Below are positions 33,472 through 42,515 of a stretch of DNA of 64,000 bases, one piece after another. The position numbers and the translations under genes were made by a program. The notes under the pieces were generated by a model. It had not been told where the DNA came from, did no database searches, and was given only the letters and a program-made list of their open reading frames with translations. The number at the start of each line of letters is the position of its first letter. The stretch's first letter is position 1. The stretch comes from UBA4717 sp045580165 (GTDB taxonomy: Bacteria; Bacillota; Clostridia; Oscillospirales; CAG-272): the NCBI GenBank assembly GCA_045580165.1, contig JAZNNG010000081.1:1-64000 (forward strand). The letters run 5' to 3'.

Positions 33472-34602
33472 ATGAAAAAGAATATTATTGAACTCAAGGA
33501 CATTACCGTATCTTTTGACGGTGAAACCGTTCTCGACAATCTTTCGCTGAACATAAAAGACGGGGAATTTGTAACCTTGCTCGGCTCATCGGGCTGCGGC
33601 AAGACGACTACCCTCCGTATAATTGCCGGTTTCATCTTGCCCGATTCAGGTAGTGTTTTTTTTGACGGTCAGGACGTAAGCGCCATACCGCCTTACAAGC
33701 GCCCTGTCAACACTATTTTCCAGCGTTACGCGCTCTTCCCCAACCTCAACGTGTACGATAACGTTGCTTTCGGTCTGAGAGTGAGCCATACACCCGAGGC
33801 TGAGATCAAGGAAAGAGTCAGTGCGATGCTCGAGCTTGTCGGTCTTAAGGGATTTGAAAAGAAAAACATCGCTTACCTGTCGGGAGGTCAGCAGCAGCGT
33901 GTCGCAATAGCGCGCGCGGTCATCAACCGTCCCAAGGTGCTTCTTCTCGACGAGCCTCTCGCGGCTCTTGACGCAAAGCTCAGAAAGGATATGCAGAGAG
34001 AGCTTAAAAACATCCAGCGCGAGCTTGGAATCACCTTTATATTCGTAACTCACGACCAGGAGGAAGCCCTTTCAATGTCCGACACCGTCGTTGTTATGAA
34101 CGAGGGTATAGTACAACAGGTCGGCACTCCCATAGACATCTACAACGAGCCGAAAAACGCTTTCGTTGCAGACTTTATCGGTGAATCCAACATCGTTGAC
34201 GGCGTTATGCTCTCCGACTACAAGGTAAGGATCGACGGTCACGATTTTGAGTGTCTTGACAAGGACTTTGGCAAAAACGAGCCCGTTGACGTAGTTATAC
34301 GCCCCGAGGACGTTGATATCGTTGACATCGACAAGGGAATGATAAACGGTGAAATTACGTCGGTCACCTTTCTCGGCGTTCATTATGAAATGATCATTGA
34401 CGTGTTCGGCTTCAAGTGGATGATACAGACCACCGATTACCGTCCCGTCGGCGACAAGGTGGGACTTTACATAGAGCCCGACGCTATCCACATTATGAAA
34501 AAATCCAAGTACTCCGGCACGTTTGGCGATTACAGCTCGTTCAGCGACGAGATGGACAACATCAGCAACCCCGACTTTGACGAGGAGGCAGATGAAGAAT
34601 GA
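33472..34602 (+). CDS. potA: Spermidine/putrescine ABC transporter ATP-binding protein
   Basis: ATPase of the polyamine importer. The 376-residue protein has Walker A GSSGCGKTT near 35, Q-loop NTIFQRYALFP near 79, signature LSGGQQQR near 135, Walker B LLLDEPLAALD near 158 and the H-loop THDQEE near 193. A C-terminal TOBE-type regulatory domain (IRPEDV) spans about 235-350. ATG at 33472 is used because GGGGG lies 9 nt upstream; the ATG at 33463 directly abuts it. potB overlaps by 4 nt. Confidence 0.93.
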   Translation: MKKNIIELKDITVSFDGETVLDNLSLNIKDGEFVTLLGSSGCGKTTTLRIIAGFILPDSGSVFFDGQDVSAIPPYKRPVNTIFQRYALFPNLNVYDNVAFGLRVSHTPEAEIKERVSAMLELVGLKGFEKKNIAYLSGGQQQRVAIARAVINRPKVLLLDEPLAALDAKLRKDMQRELKNIQRELGITFIFVTHDQEEALSMSDTVVVMNEGIVQQVGTPIDIYNEPKNAFVADFIGESNIVDGVMLSDYKVRIDGHDFECLDKDFGKNEPVDVVIRPEDVDIVDIDKGMINGEITSVTFLGVHYEMIIDVFGFKWMIQTTDYRPVGDKVGLYIEPDAIHIMKKSKYSGTFGDYSSFSDEMDNISNPDFDEEADEE

Positions 34603-35417
34603 AGCGTAAAACGGGTACCTTTATCCTGAACGCTCCGTACACCGTCTGGGCGGCGATATTTATAGTAGTGCCGCTTTTCATAGTTCTCTACTATTCGCTG
34701 ACCGACCAGAACGGCGCGTTTACATTTGATAACATAAAAAGTCTTAAGGACTACTCACACACCTTCGGTATTTCAATAGGCTATTCTCTTATAGCCACCG
34801 CGATAACTCTGATCATTGCTTACCCATTCGCTTACGCTATGAGCAAAAAGAGTATTGCGTCACAGAAGATGCAGATGATGCTCGTTATGCTCCCCATGTG
34901 GATGAATCTTCTTATCCGCACATATTCGTGGGTCAACATTCTTGAGCGCAACGGTATTATAAACAACTTCCTCGGCGTCTTCGGTATCGAGCCGATAAAA
35001 ATGATAGGTACGCCCGGCGCGGTCATACTCGGTATGGTCTACAACTATCTGCCGTATATGATACTTCCCATCTACACCGTGCTTTCAAAGATAGACCCTT
35101 CACTGCTTGAAGCGGCAGAGGATCTCGGTTGCTCGTCGTTTGAAAAGCTCAAGCGTCTTATTATTCCGCTGAGTATTCCCGGTGTGGTTTCGGGCATCGC
35201 TATGGTGTTCGTTCCGTCTGTTTCCACCTTCTATATTTCCCAGAAGCTCGGTGACGGAAGAATAATGCTTATCGGTGACGTTATAGAGCGCCAGATACAG
35301 ATGTCATATAACTACAATCTCGGCGCCGCTATCTCCCTCGTGCTTATGGTGATGATACTTATAAGCATGGCGATAATGAACAAGTTCTCGGATGCGGACG
35401 GAGGTGTTGTGGTATGA
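34599..35417 (+). CDS. potB: Spermidine/putrescine ABC transporter permease PotB
   Basis: A 272-residue permease with six helices. The EAA loop that docks to the ATPase is LEAAEDLGCSSFEKLKRLIIP near 168 to 188. It overlaps potA (ATGA) and potC (ATGA), so the transport genes are translationally coupled. Confidence 0.93.
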   Translation: MKRKTGTFILNAPYTVWAAIFIVVPLFIVLYYSLTDQNGAFTFDNIKSLKDYSHTFGISIGYSLIATAITLIIAYPFAYAMSKKSIASQKMQMMLVMLPMWMNLLIRTYSWVNILERNGIINNFLGVFGIEPIKMIGTPGAVILGMVYNYLPYMILPIYTVLSKIDPSLLEAAEDLGCSSFEKLKRLIIPLSIPGVVSGIAMVFVPSVSTFYISQKLGDGRIMLIGDVIERQIQMSYNYNLGAAISLVLMVMILISMAIMNKFSDADGGVVV

Positions 35418-36220
35418 AAAAGCAAAGACCTCTCTACAACCTCGTTCTCGCAATCGTTTACGTGTTTTTGTATGCGCCGCTGCTCGTTATGGTTTTCTTT
35501 TCATTTAACGAGTCGAAAAGCACGTCGGTGTTCACGGGATTTTCGCTCAAGTGGTATGCAGAGCTGTTTTCAAAGCGCGACATTATAGAGGCGCTCACCA
35601 ACACTCTTATCCTCGCCGTGCTTTCGTCGGTAATAGCAACCGTTATCGGAACTGTTGCCGCTTACGGAATATACAGAACGAGAAGCCGTGTGGTTACGAC
35701 CACTCTTACAACCGTCAACAACATCCCTATGATGAACCCCGACATAGTTACGGGCGTTTCGCTTATGTTATTGTTCGTGTTTATCGGCAGACTTCTCGGT
35801 GCGAGTGAATACCTTAACTTCTTCACTCTGCTCATAGCGCATATTACCTTTAATATTCCCTACGTTATTCTCAACGTATTACCGAAGCTCCGTCAGACCG
35901 ACGTACATCTGTACGAGGCGGCGATGGATCTCGGATGCACACCTACAAAAGCGTTTTTCAAGGTAATAATGCCTGCCATAAACCCCGGTATCATCTCGGG
36001 ACTTCTTATGGCGTTTACCCTGTCGCTTGACGACTTCGTAATAAGCTACTACACCAGCGGTGCGGGCTTCCAAACCCTTCCCCTAAAGATATTCGCTATG
36101 ACGAAAAAGACGGTAAAGCCCGATATGTACGCGCTTTCAAGTATTATATTCGTCACTATACTCGTCTTACTTATAGTAATAAATCTCGTTCAGTCAAAAA
36201 CTGAAAAAGCACAAAAATAA
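35414..36220 (+). CDS. potC: Spermidine/putrescine ABC transporter permease PotC
   Basis: A 268-residue permease with six helices and the EAA motif YEAAMDLGCTPTKAFFKVI near 170. LSLDDFVISYYTSG near 208 is a family signature. The gene begins within the potB stop. potD follows after 21 nt with AAGGAG. Confidence 0.93.
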   Translation: MKKQRPLYNLVLAIVYVFLYAPLLVMVFFSFNESKSTSVFTGFSLKWYAELFSKRDIIEALTNTLILAVLSSVIATVIGTVAAYGIYRTRSRVVTTTLTTVNNIPMMNPDIVTGVSLMLLFVFIGRLLGASEYLNFFTLLIAHITFNIPYVILNVLPKLRQTDVHLYEAAMDLGCTPTKAFFKVIMPAINPGIISGLLMAFTLSLDDFVISYYTSGAGFQTLPLKIFAMTKKTVKPDMYALSSIIFVTILVLLIVINLVQSKTEKAQK

Positions 36221-36241
36221 GATTATAAAGGAGCTTGATAA

Positions 36242-37345
36242 ATGAAAAACACTCTTAAACAGACCTTCGCACTTATTCTCTTTTCAGCTATGCTCATATC
36301 CCTCGCTTCGTGCGGCACAAGCAACGAGCCCTCGTTTACTCCCGTTGGAGAATATACAAGAGAGCTTGAAGGAACTGTAATAAACGTATTCAACTGGGGA
36401 GAATACATCTCCGACGGCAGTGAGGATGCCCTCGACGTCAATGCCGAGTTTGAAAAGCTTACAGGCATCAAGGTAAACTACGACAACTACGAATCAAACG
36501 AAGCTATGTACGCAAAGCTCAAGAGTGGCGCGGTTTCGTATGATATCATTATTCCCTCCGACTATATGATCGAGCGTTTAGTCTCTGAGGATATGCTCGC
36601 AGAGGTGGATTTTTCCAAAATAACCAACTACTCACTTATTGACGAAAAATACAAGGGCCTCTACTTTGACCCCGAGGAAAAGTTCAGCGTTCCCTACAAC
36701 GTAGGTATGGTAGGACTTATCTACAATTCCACGATGGTTGATGAAGCGCCCGACAGCTGGGCGGTTATGTGGGACGAAAAATATAAGGGCGACATACTCA
36801 CCTTCAACAACCCCCGTGACTCGTTTGCAATAGCGCAGCTCTTGCTCGGTATCGACCTCAACACCACCGACAAGGCGGATTGGGACAAGGCAGCTGAAAA
36901 GCTCAAGGAGCAGGACGATATACTTCAAGGACGTGTTATGGACCTTGTGTTCAACAAAATGCAGTCGGGCAACGCCGCAATAGCCGCGTACTATGCAGGC
37001 GACTTCCTCACAATGAAGGACATCAACGACGATCTTGAATTCGTATATCCCAAGGAAGGCGTTAATATTTTCGTCGACTCGGTATGTATCCCGAAGAACC
37101 ATCAGAATTACGAAGCGGCGCTTATGTATATAAACTTCCTGCTTGAGCCTGAAATTGCTCTCGCAAACGCAGAGTACATCTGCTACGCATCTCCCAATAC
37201 TGCGGTTATAAACAGTGCTGACTACTCGCTCAAGGACGAAAAGATACTCTACCCCGACGAGTACCCCAAGACCCAGTACTTCCACGATCTGCCCGCAGAA
37301 ATTCGTTCCTACTACGAATCCCTCTGGGAAGAGGTTTTGAGATAA
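36242..37345 (+). CDS. potD: Spermidine/putrescine-binding lipoprotein
   Basis: Substrate-binding protein anchored to the outer membrane face. The 367-residue precursor has a signal peptide ending in the lipobox LASC (Cys at about 23). The mature part shows VFNWGEYI near 55, the polyamine-binding aromatic/acid pattern, then YDIIIPSDYMIERL near 100 and FVYPKEGVNIFVDSVCIPKN near 263. Its presence in the operon makes potABCD complete. A long perfect terminator follows. Confidence 0.93.
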   Translation: MKNTLKQTFALILFSAMLISLASCGTSNEPSFTPVGEYTRELEGTVINVFNWGEYISDGSEDALDVNAEFEKLTGIKVNYDNYESNEAMYAKLKSGAVSYDIIIPSDYMIERLVSEDMLAEVDFSKITNYSLIDEKYKGLYFDPEEKFSVPYNVGMVGLIYNSTMVDEAPDSWAVMWDEKYKGDILTFNNPRDSFAIAQLLLGIDLNTTDKADWDKAAEKLKEQDDILQGRVMDLVFNKMQSGNAAIAAYYAGDFLTMKDINDDLEFVYPKEGVNIFVDSVCIPKNHQNYEAALMYINFLLEPEIALANAEYICYASPNTAVINSADYSLKDEKILYPDEYPKTQYFHDLPAEIRSYYESLWEEVLR

Positions 37346-37346
37346 C

Positions 37347-37388
37347 AAAAAAATCCTGCGATATAATATCATATCGCAGGATTTTTTA
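37347..37388 (+). terminator. Terminator of potABCD
   Basis: AAAAAATCCTGCGATAT and ATATCGCAGGATTTTTT form a perfect 17-bp stem with a 6-nt loop. Confidence 0.9.
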
Positions 37389-37445
37389 ACGCTATTTTAC
37401 ATACCCGAATATACTTTAATTGACACTTGCTTTTCGGGGGTAACT

Positions 37446-37943
37446 ATGGCAATATTTGACTATGACCGCGAGTCTGCGGTGGACTACGCGCTCACCTGGG
37501 CTTTCAGAAGAAATCCTGCATATTACGATTTTTCCGAAATAGGCGGAGACTGCACGAACTTCGCATCACAATGCGTTTATGCAGGCGCGGGTGTGATGAA
37601 CTACACGCCGGAGCTCGGGTGGTACTATATAAGCGTTAACGACCGTTCGCCATCCTGGACGGGCGCGTCGTTTTTCTATAACTTCATGACGACGAATGCG
37701 GGCACGGGTCCGTTTGGCGAGGAAGCACCCCTCGACAGTCTTCTGCCGGGTGATATCATTCAGTTATCCAACGAGCGCGGCGAATACTACCACACTCTCG
37801 TATTGACCGGTATCAGCCGCGGTCGCTTCAGAAGCAGGTACTTCGTTACCGCCCACTCAAGAGACGTATATCAGCGCAATTTAAGCAACTACAATTACAG
37901 CGGACTGCGCGGCATTCACATTTTGGGTGTCCGCGACGAATAA
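37446..37943 (+). CDS. Amidase-like (NlpC/P60-related, putative amidase domain) protein
   Basis: A 165-residue protein that matches the putative amidase domain family found in Firmicutes: the start YDRESAVDYALTWA, GGDCTNFASQC near 33 with the likely catalytic cysteine, LLPGDIIQL near 99 and the YYHTLVLTG near 113 with the histidine. Such domains are thought to act on peptide or cell wall bonds. It has no signal peptide, so it may work in the cytosol, or be exported another way. GGGGG precedes the ATG. Confidence 0.75.
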   Translation: MAIFDYDRESAVDYALTWAFRRNPAYYDFSEIGGDCTNFASQCVYAGAGVMNYTPELGWYYISVNDRSPSWTGASFFYNFMTTNAGTGPFGEEAPLDSLLPGDIIQLSNERGEYYHTLVLTGISRGRFRSRYFVTAHSRDVYQRNLSNYNYSGLRGIHILGVRDE

Positions 37944-37945
37944 GC

Positions 37946-39184
37946 TCAAAAGAGATCCCCGTACAGATATAGCGAGCCGCAGATGACCGTAAGCTCTCCG
38001 CGCGCTTCTGCAAGCTTTATCGCTTCTTTGAGGCTTGGAGCTGATTCTCCGTTTATTTTGCACTTCTCCCTTGCATAGTCGCAAAGGGCATCAGACTTCA
38101 TGGCGCGAGGATTATCGGAAACGGTCGTGAAGATAAAGCTTCTTCCCTCTCCCGACAAAAGCTCAAGCGAGGTTTTTATATCCTTATCTGCCATACAGGC
38201 AAATATTACGGTTATTTTTTTGTCACTGAAATAGCGGTCAAGCGAGCTGTTCAGCGCTCTTATTCCGTCGGGGTTATGACCGCCGTCAAAAATAAGATTT
38301 TCAGAAAGCCTTTCAAAGCGCGCGCGGTGTACCGCCGTTTCAAGTCCCGTCTTTATAGCCTCACTACTTACACCGAGAGCCTTCATTGTTTCAGCGGCAA
38401 CCGCTGCGTTTGTAAGCTGATAAGTACCACCAAGTGAAAGGCGGACGTTTTTAATATCGCCAATAGTCACGTTTTCATAAATTCCGTCAAAGCCTTGCGG
38501 CGCGGGCGTATTGGCAAATATCACCTTGTGACCGTACTTTTTTGCAGTATCTTCAATAACCTCGCGCGCATCGGGTGACTGCTCCGAGCTGACAACGGTT
38601 CCCGTCGATATTTCGGGCTTGATTATTCCGCATTTTGCTTTTGCTATTTCACGAATACTGTTTCCGAGATATGCGGTGTGGTCAACGTCAATATGGCATA
38701 TTACTGCAATTTCGGGGGAACTTATAATATTGGTGGCGTCAAATTCACCGCCGAGTCCCACCTCAAGAACTACTATATCACACTTTCTTTCCGCAAAATA
38801 ATAAAGCGCCGCCGCAGTCCATATCTCAAACTGAGTAGGCTCTTCACCGATTCTTGCTTTTACCTTTTCGACGGCGCAATTTACGGTATCAAGAACCCGT
38901 TCAAGCTCAGAGTCGCTTATCTCCTCGCGGTCAACAACAATGCGCTCGTTTACTCTGACGAGGTTGGGTGACGTGAACTTTCCCACTCTCCTGCCATCAG
39001 CGACAAGTCCTGCCTCTACAAACGCGCAGACCGAGCCCTTGCCGTTGGTGCCTGCAATATGGACAAACTTTAGCTTGTCCTCGGGATTTCCGACAAGCTC
39101 AAGGAGCATACCTATTCTTTCAAGTCCGAGCCTTACCACGTTTGAAAAGCCCCTTGAATACTCTTTGGTCTTATACTCTTTCAT
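37946..39184 (-). CDS. folC: Bifunctional folylpolyglutamate/dihydrofolate synthase
   Basis: Adds glutamate to dihydropteroate and to reduced folates, trapping them in the cell. The 412-residue Mur-ligase-like enzyme has HIAGTNGKGSV near 42 (P-loop), FTSPNLVRVNERI near 70, EVGLGGEFDATN near 138 and HIDVDHTAYLG near 163, then the C-terminal domain with FDGGHNPDG near 290. ATG at 39184 is preferred over a TTG five codons earlier. It follows folT, whose end it nearly touches, in an operon under a THF riboswitch. Confidence 0.94.
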   Translation of the reverse strand: MKEYKTKEYSRGFSNVVRLGLERIGMLLELVGNPEDKLKFVHIAGTNGKGSVCAFVEAGLVADGRRVGKFTSPNLVRVNERIVVDREEISDSELERVLDTVNCAVEKVKARIGEEPTQFEIWTAAALYYFAERKCDIVVLEVGLGGEFDATNIISSPEIAVICHIDVDHTAYLGNSIREIAKAKCGIIKPEISTGTVVSSEQSPDAREVIEDTAKKYGHKVIFANTPAPQGFDGIYENVTIGDIKNVRLSLGGTYQLTNAAVAAETMKALGVSSEAIKTGLETAVHRARFERLSENLIFDGGHNPDGIRALNSSLDRYFSDKKITVIFACMADKDIKTSLELLSGEGRSFIFTTVSDNPRAMKSDALCDYAREKCKINGESAPSLKEAIKLAEARGELTVICGSLYLYGDLF

Positions 39185-39195
39185 AAGTCTATGCC

Positions 39196-39729
39196 TCAAT
39201 GAGAAACAGTTTTTTCAAGCTTCGGGAGCAGGTATCTGCATACCGGCACGAGAACAAATATCTTTATCGGAATCTCAACAAGCTTTACGATCACCTGTTG
39301 AAGCGACATAATCTCAAACGCCTTCGGTGTCCCGAGAACAAAGTTATAGTAAATATAAAGCCATATCGGTGTCAGCGGAATAGCAACTATCACGGTCTGC
39401 AACACCACCGATAAAACCACGTTCTTGACACTGCGCTCCTTCTTATAAAGGAAAAACGCATAAAACAATGCGTAAAGCACCGCGTTTATTGTAAAAAGCG
39501 GCGAATACACGTTCGTGCCCGCGATAACAACGCCGAGAAAATCCGAAATGAACGCGCAAAGCGCACCGTACACGGGACCGCACACAGCCGAGGTCACCGC
39601 TATCGGCACAAAGCCAAGGCTCGTCTGCACAAACTGCGTCTGAATACCGACGTAGCGCGACAAAACAATCTGCATCGCTATCATAACCGCGCAAAGCACG
39701 GTTTTTCTTAAATGACTGCTCTTTTGCAT
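39196..39729 (-). CDS. folT: Folate ECF transporter S component
   Basis: A 177-residue membrane protein of five to six helices that binds folate and works with the shared ECF energising module (not in this window). The family pattern is LSRYVGIQTQFVQTSLGFVP near 23-42, then GALCAFISDFLG near 55 and INAVLYALFYAFFLYK near 80. The gene begins with AGGAGG and lies right after the THF riboswitch, which strongly supports folate as the ligand. folC follows and would glutamylate the imported folate. Confidence 0.9.
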   Translation of the reverse strand: MQKSSHLRKTVLCAVMIAMQIVLSRYVGIQTQFVQTSLGFVPIAVTSAVCGPVYGALCAFISDFLGVVIAGTNVYSPLFTINAVLYALFYAFFLYKKERSVKNVVLSVVLQTVIVAIPLTPIWLYIYYNFVLGTPKAFEIMSLQQVIVKLVEIPIKIFVLVPVCRYLLPKLEKTVSH

Positions 39730-39738
39730 AAAAAAATC

Positions 39739-39774
39739 CTCCTATATAACAGTTTTACCGTTTACATACAGGAG
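39739..39774 (-). promoter_or_regulatory. Hairpin covering the folT ribosome binding site
   Basis: On the minus strand CTCCTGTAT pairs with ATATAGGAG, which contains the AGGAGG of folT (one G-U). This is the likely expression platform of the riboswitch, acting on translation. Confidence 0.6.
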
Positions 39775-39790
39775 AATACTATCCGATATG

Positions 39791-39890
39791 TTCAGCGGGA
39801 TGCGGACAGGCTACCGCAACGCTTTACGTTTTCGTCACGCGGGCAACTCCCCGTCCCGTGTGCACTTAACGCAGTCTGTCCTACTCTGTT
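39791..39890 (-). ncRNA. Tetrahydrofolate (THF class I) riboswitch
   Basis: The minus strand shows the conserved blocks of the folate riboswitch in order: AGAGTAG, GCGTTAAGTG, GGGACGGGGAGTTGCC, CGAAAACG, and GCGGTAGCCTGTCCGCATCC. These form the P1-P2-P3 fold with the long-range pseudoknot described for this class. It lies about 60 nt before folT. Binding of reduced folates is expected to lower folT-folC expression, through the hairpin over the folT ribosome binding site. Confidence 0.93.
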
Positions 39891-39906
39891 AATTTTTTAC
39901 GTTAGT

Positions 39907-39934
39907 ATTATAGCACATTTTAGAAAAAAATCAA
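39907..39934 (-). promoter_or_regulatory. Promoter of folT-folC
   Basis: Minus-strand TTGATT (39929-39934), 16-nt spacer, TATAAT (39907-39912), just upstream of the riboswitch. Confidence 0.7.
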
Positions 39935-40099
39935 TAGTTTATGCCAAATTACGCGACTTTTTTTGTAAGTCCCCGTCTGTCTTTTTCCAAAACGAGTTTG
40001 AAGTATTTGTCTTTCATAAATCCCATCTTACTGCAAAGACTATAACTTGCGGCGAGTAGTCGGCGAAGCTCTGCCGCGAAAATTCATTCGTCGGGGAAA

Positions 40100-41140
40100 A
40101 TGCAGAATATGACAAATTTGATAAAAAAGCGTTACGCCGCGTTTATAGTAACCCTTGCGATTATTATAACCTCTCCGATATTATCTACCAAAGCAAGCGC
40201 AAACGTCACAGACGCGGGCGGACAGAAGGTCTATCCCGGCGGTATGCCCTTCGGCGTAAGGTTTTACACAGACGGCGTAATAGTTTCGGGAGCAGACGAG
40301 GTAATGACTGAAAACGGCGCGGTAAGACCTGCTCTTGATGCAGGTATAAAGGTCAAGGATATAATCACCCATATAGACGGAAATAAAATAACGTCGGCAG
40401 GTGCTCTCTCAAAGGTTATTGCCGACTCACAGGGGAAGCCCGTAACCTTTACCGTAAAACGCGGTGACGAGGTGATGCACATCGTGCTTACACCCGTTAA
40501 AAGCAAAAGCGACGGAATTTATAAAGCCGGACTGTGGCTAAGAGACAGTACGGCAGGAGTCGGTACGGTCACGTATATCGACTGCGAAACGGGGTCTTTC
40601 GGCGGTCTCGGACACGGCATATGCGACAGCGACACGGGAAAGCTCCTGCCTCTTTTACGCGGAAGCGTGTCTGCGGTACGCATCGGTGGTATAAGAAAAG
40701 GTGTGTCGGGTACGCCGGGAGAGCTACGCGGTTATTTTGTAGGTGACAAGATAGGCGCAATAGTAAAAAACACCGACTGCGGTGTTTTCGGTGTATTAAG
40801 TAACGTAAATGCAAATTCGGAGTCAGTACAAATTGCCTCCAAAAACGAGCTTTGCGAGGGTGACGCGGAAATAATATGCACGCTTGACGAAAACGGTGCC
40901 AAGAGGTATAAGATAAGCATATCGGGAATAGACACCTCGGCAACGTCGAGTAAGTGCTTCACGGTCACTGTGACCGACCCTGCTCTGCTCGAAAAAACGG
41001 GCGGTATAGTACAAGGAATGTCGGGGTCGCCGATCATACAGGATGGGAAGTTAGTTGGGGCTGTGACGCATGTTCTTATCAACGATCCGACCAAGGGGTA
41101 CGGAATTTTTATAGAAAACATGCTTGAAGCAGCGAGATAA
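40100..41140 (+). CDS. spoIVB: SpoIVB-type serine peptidase (S55)
   Basis: Sporulation signalling protease: made in the forespore, it triggers sigma-K processing in the mother cell. The 346-residue protein has one N-terminal helix (about 12-32), a PDZ domain at about 60-140 (GIKVKDIITHIDGNKI), and the S55 domain with GGLGHGI near 168 (His) and GMSGSPI near 310 (Ser). At about 346 residues it is shorter than the Bacillus enzyme (about 425). The ATG at 40100 is close to GGGG; ATG at 40109 is an alternative. It has its own terminator. Confidence 0.88.
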   Translation: MQNMTNLIKKRYAAFIVTLAIIITSPILSTKASANVTDAGGQKVYPGGMPFGVRFYTDGVIVSGADEVMTENGAVRPALDAGIKVKDIITHIDGNKITSAGALSKVIADSQGKPVTFTVKRGDEVMHIVLTPVKSKSDGIYKAGLWLRDSTAGVGTVTYIDCETGSFGGLGHGICDSDTGKLLPLLRGSVSAVRIGGIRKGVSGTPGELRGYFVGDKIGAIVKNTDCGVFGVLSNVNANSESVQIASKNELCEGDAEIICTLDENGAKRYKISISGIDTSATSSKCFTVTVTDPALLEKTGGIVQGMSGSPIIQDGKLVGAVTHVLINDPTKGYGIFIENMLEAAR

Positions 41141-41144
41141 AATG

Positions 41145-41172
41145 AAAGCCGAGGTGGTGAGCCTCGGCTTTT
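41145..41172 (+). terminator. Terminator of spoIVB
   Basis: AAAGCCGAGG and CCTCGGCTTT form a 10-bp perfect stem around a 7-nt loop. Confidence 0.8.
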
Positions 41173-41181
41173 GTTGTAGTA

Positions 41182-42315
41182 TTATTTCGATTCGTTTGCA
41201 AGTGATTCTGCTTTTCGTAAAATCTCTTGGTATCTTTCTTCCGTTCTTACACAAGCAAATCCATTCCAGTTATTCTGCATTTTCATAACTTTCTCCAGAT
41301 AGTCACACTGATCAGCAAAGGCGTACATATAATTGGAATATTCCTCTTTTCCGTTTGCAAGGCGATAGTTCCATTTATTTTTCAGAGCTTTCACACCATG
41401 GAACATCCAATCGTGTCCTACATCAAGCGGACTTCCGTCCAGAATGGCTGTCCATTCATCAAAATTGCGATAAGCTTCTTCTAAACAAGCGTATCCCTCC
41501 TCTTTTCTATCAAGACGGAAGAGCTGATCTGCTTTATAAGTAAGCATAATTGCATAAAATCCCTGCCATGCCGGTGGGATAATTCCGTTTTCACCGAATG
41601 AACACATCAGTTCAATGCGAAAATCTATCCAGGCTATGGACTTGATTGGATCGTGCCAATTCCCACAGTTTGACTGCATCAGATGGCAAAAATACTCAAG
41701 CTTATTTACACCTTTTCTCAAGATGCACTCATCATACTTTTCCTGTTCAAGCAATCTGTTCTCAAGTATCTCACCCCGATAAGTCTTGTAGTCATGCGCG
41801 CACATCTTTGACCACTTTTCCCAGTCATCGTCGTTTCCAAGAGTACACATCAATTTGACTGCAGATTCACGGTAAGTTTGAACGGTACATTCTGATATGA
41901 TCTTTTCACAAAGCGAACGGAGGAGTGGGAGGTTTTCCTGTCTCTGTTCTTTGTCTGACCAATTGATTATCCAACACATTTCATGGGCAATATCATAATT
42001 TTTGGGGTATTTCGATGTGTATTCTTTTCCCAATCGGATTCGCGATTCCATATCATCATTGGGCAGTTCTTCACGAATCAGTCGGAAAAAATTTTCTATA
42101 TCTTCTTTTTGTGCGTCGCAATCATATTCGAGAAGTGTATCGATTGTAGTAGAAAATAATCCAGCAAGAATTGGAAGCTGCGAAATATCGGGCGCCGTCC
42201 TGTCACATTCCCATTGTGACACAGCATTGGCGGTAATACCGAGATATTCCGCCAGCTGTTCCTGGGTCATGTCGCGTTCACGGCGAAGTTTTTTGATAGT
42301 TGATCCAATAGACAT
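41182..42315 (-). CDS. XRE-family regulator with long C-terminal domain (first of two)
   Basis: A 377-residue protein with a helix-turn-helix at about 1-60 (RERDMTQEQLAEYLGITANA, then VSQWECDRTAPDISQLP) and a helical C-terminal part of about 300 residues that may hold TPR-like repeats. ATG at 42315 has GGAGG 8 nt upstream. It is AT-richer than its neighbours. Such regulators often sense peptides or respond to stress, but no partner gene lies beside it. A second XRE gene follows upstream in the same orientation. Confidence 0.75.
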   Translation of the reverse strand: MSIGSTIKKLRRERDMTQEQLAEYLGITANAVSQWECDRTAPDISQLPILAGLFSTTIDTLLEYDCDAQKEDIENFFRLIREELPNDDMESRIRLGKEYTSKYPKNYDIAHEMCWIINWSDKEQRQENLPLLRSLCEKIISECTVQTYRESAVKLMCTLGNDDDWEKWSKMCAHDYKTYRGEILENRLLEQEKYDECILRKGVNKLEYFCHLMQSNCGNWHDPIKSIAWIDFRIELMCSFGENGIIPPAWQGFYAIMLTYKADQLFRLDRKEEGYACLEEAYRNFDEWTAILDGSPLDVGHDWMFHGVKALKNKWNYRLANGKEEYSNYMYAFADQCDYLEKVMKMQNNWNGFACVRTEERYQEILRKAESLANESK

Positions 42316-42515
42316 TGTATCTACCTCCAAATTATATTCAAAAGCGCTTTTGTGATTCTATTATACCATATTTTCTCGTGATTTCAACACAGTAGATTCA
42401 CACTTATAACATAGCGATACTTTAGTTTTGGTAGAAAGTGTGTTGTCCCTAATTAACATTAACCGTATGTTGATATATAATAGGGACAACATTTTTTGTT
42501 GGTCGAAAAATGAAT
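42316..42515. other. Intergenic region with long hairpin between XRE genes
   Basis: TGTTGTCCCTA (42441-42451) is complementary to TAGGGACAACA (42481-42491), with inner AACAT/ATGTT pairing, followed by TTTTTTG on the plus strand. The rest is AT-rich leader of the first XRE gene. The GTTGTCCC motif recurs at 43445 beyond the second XRE gene. Confidence 0.6.
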
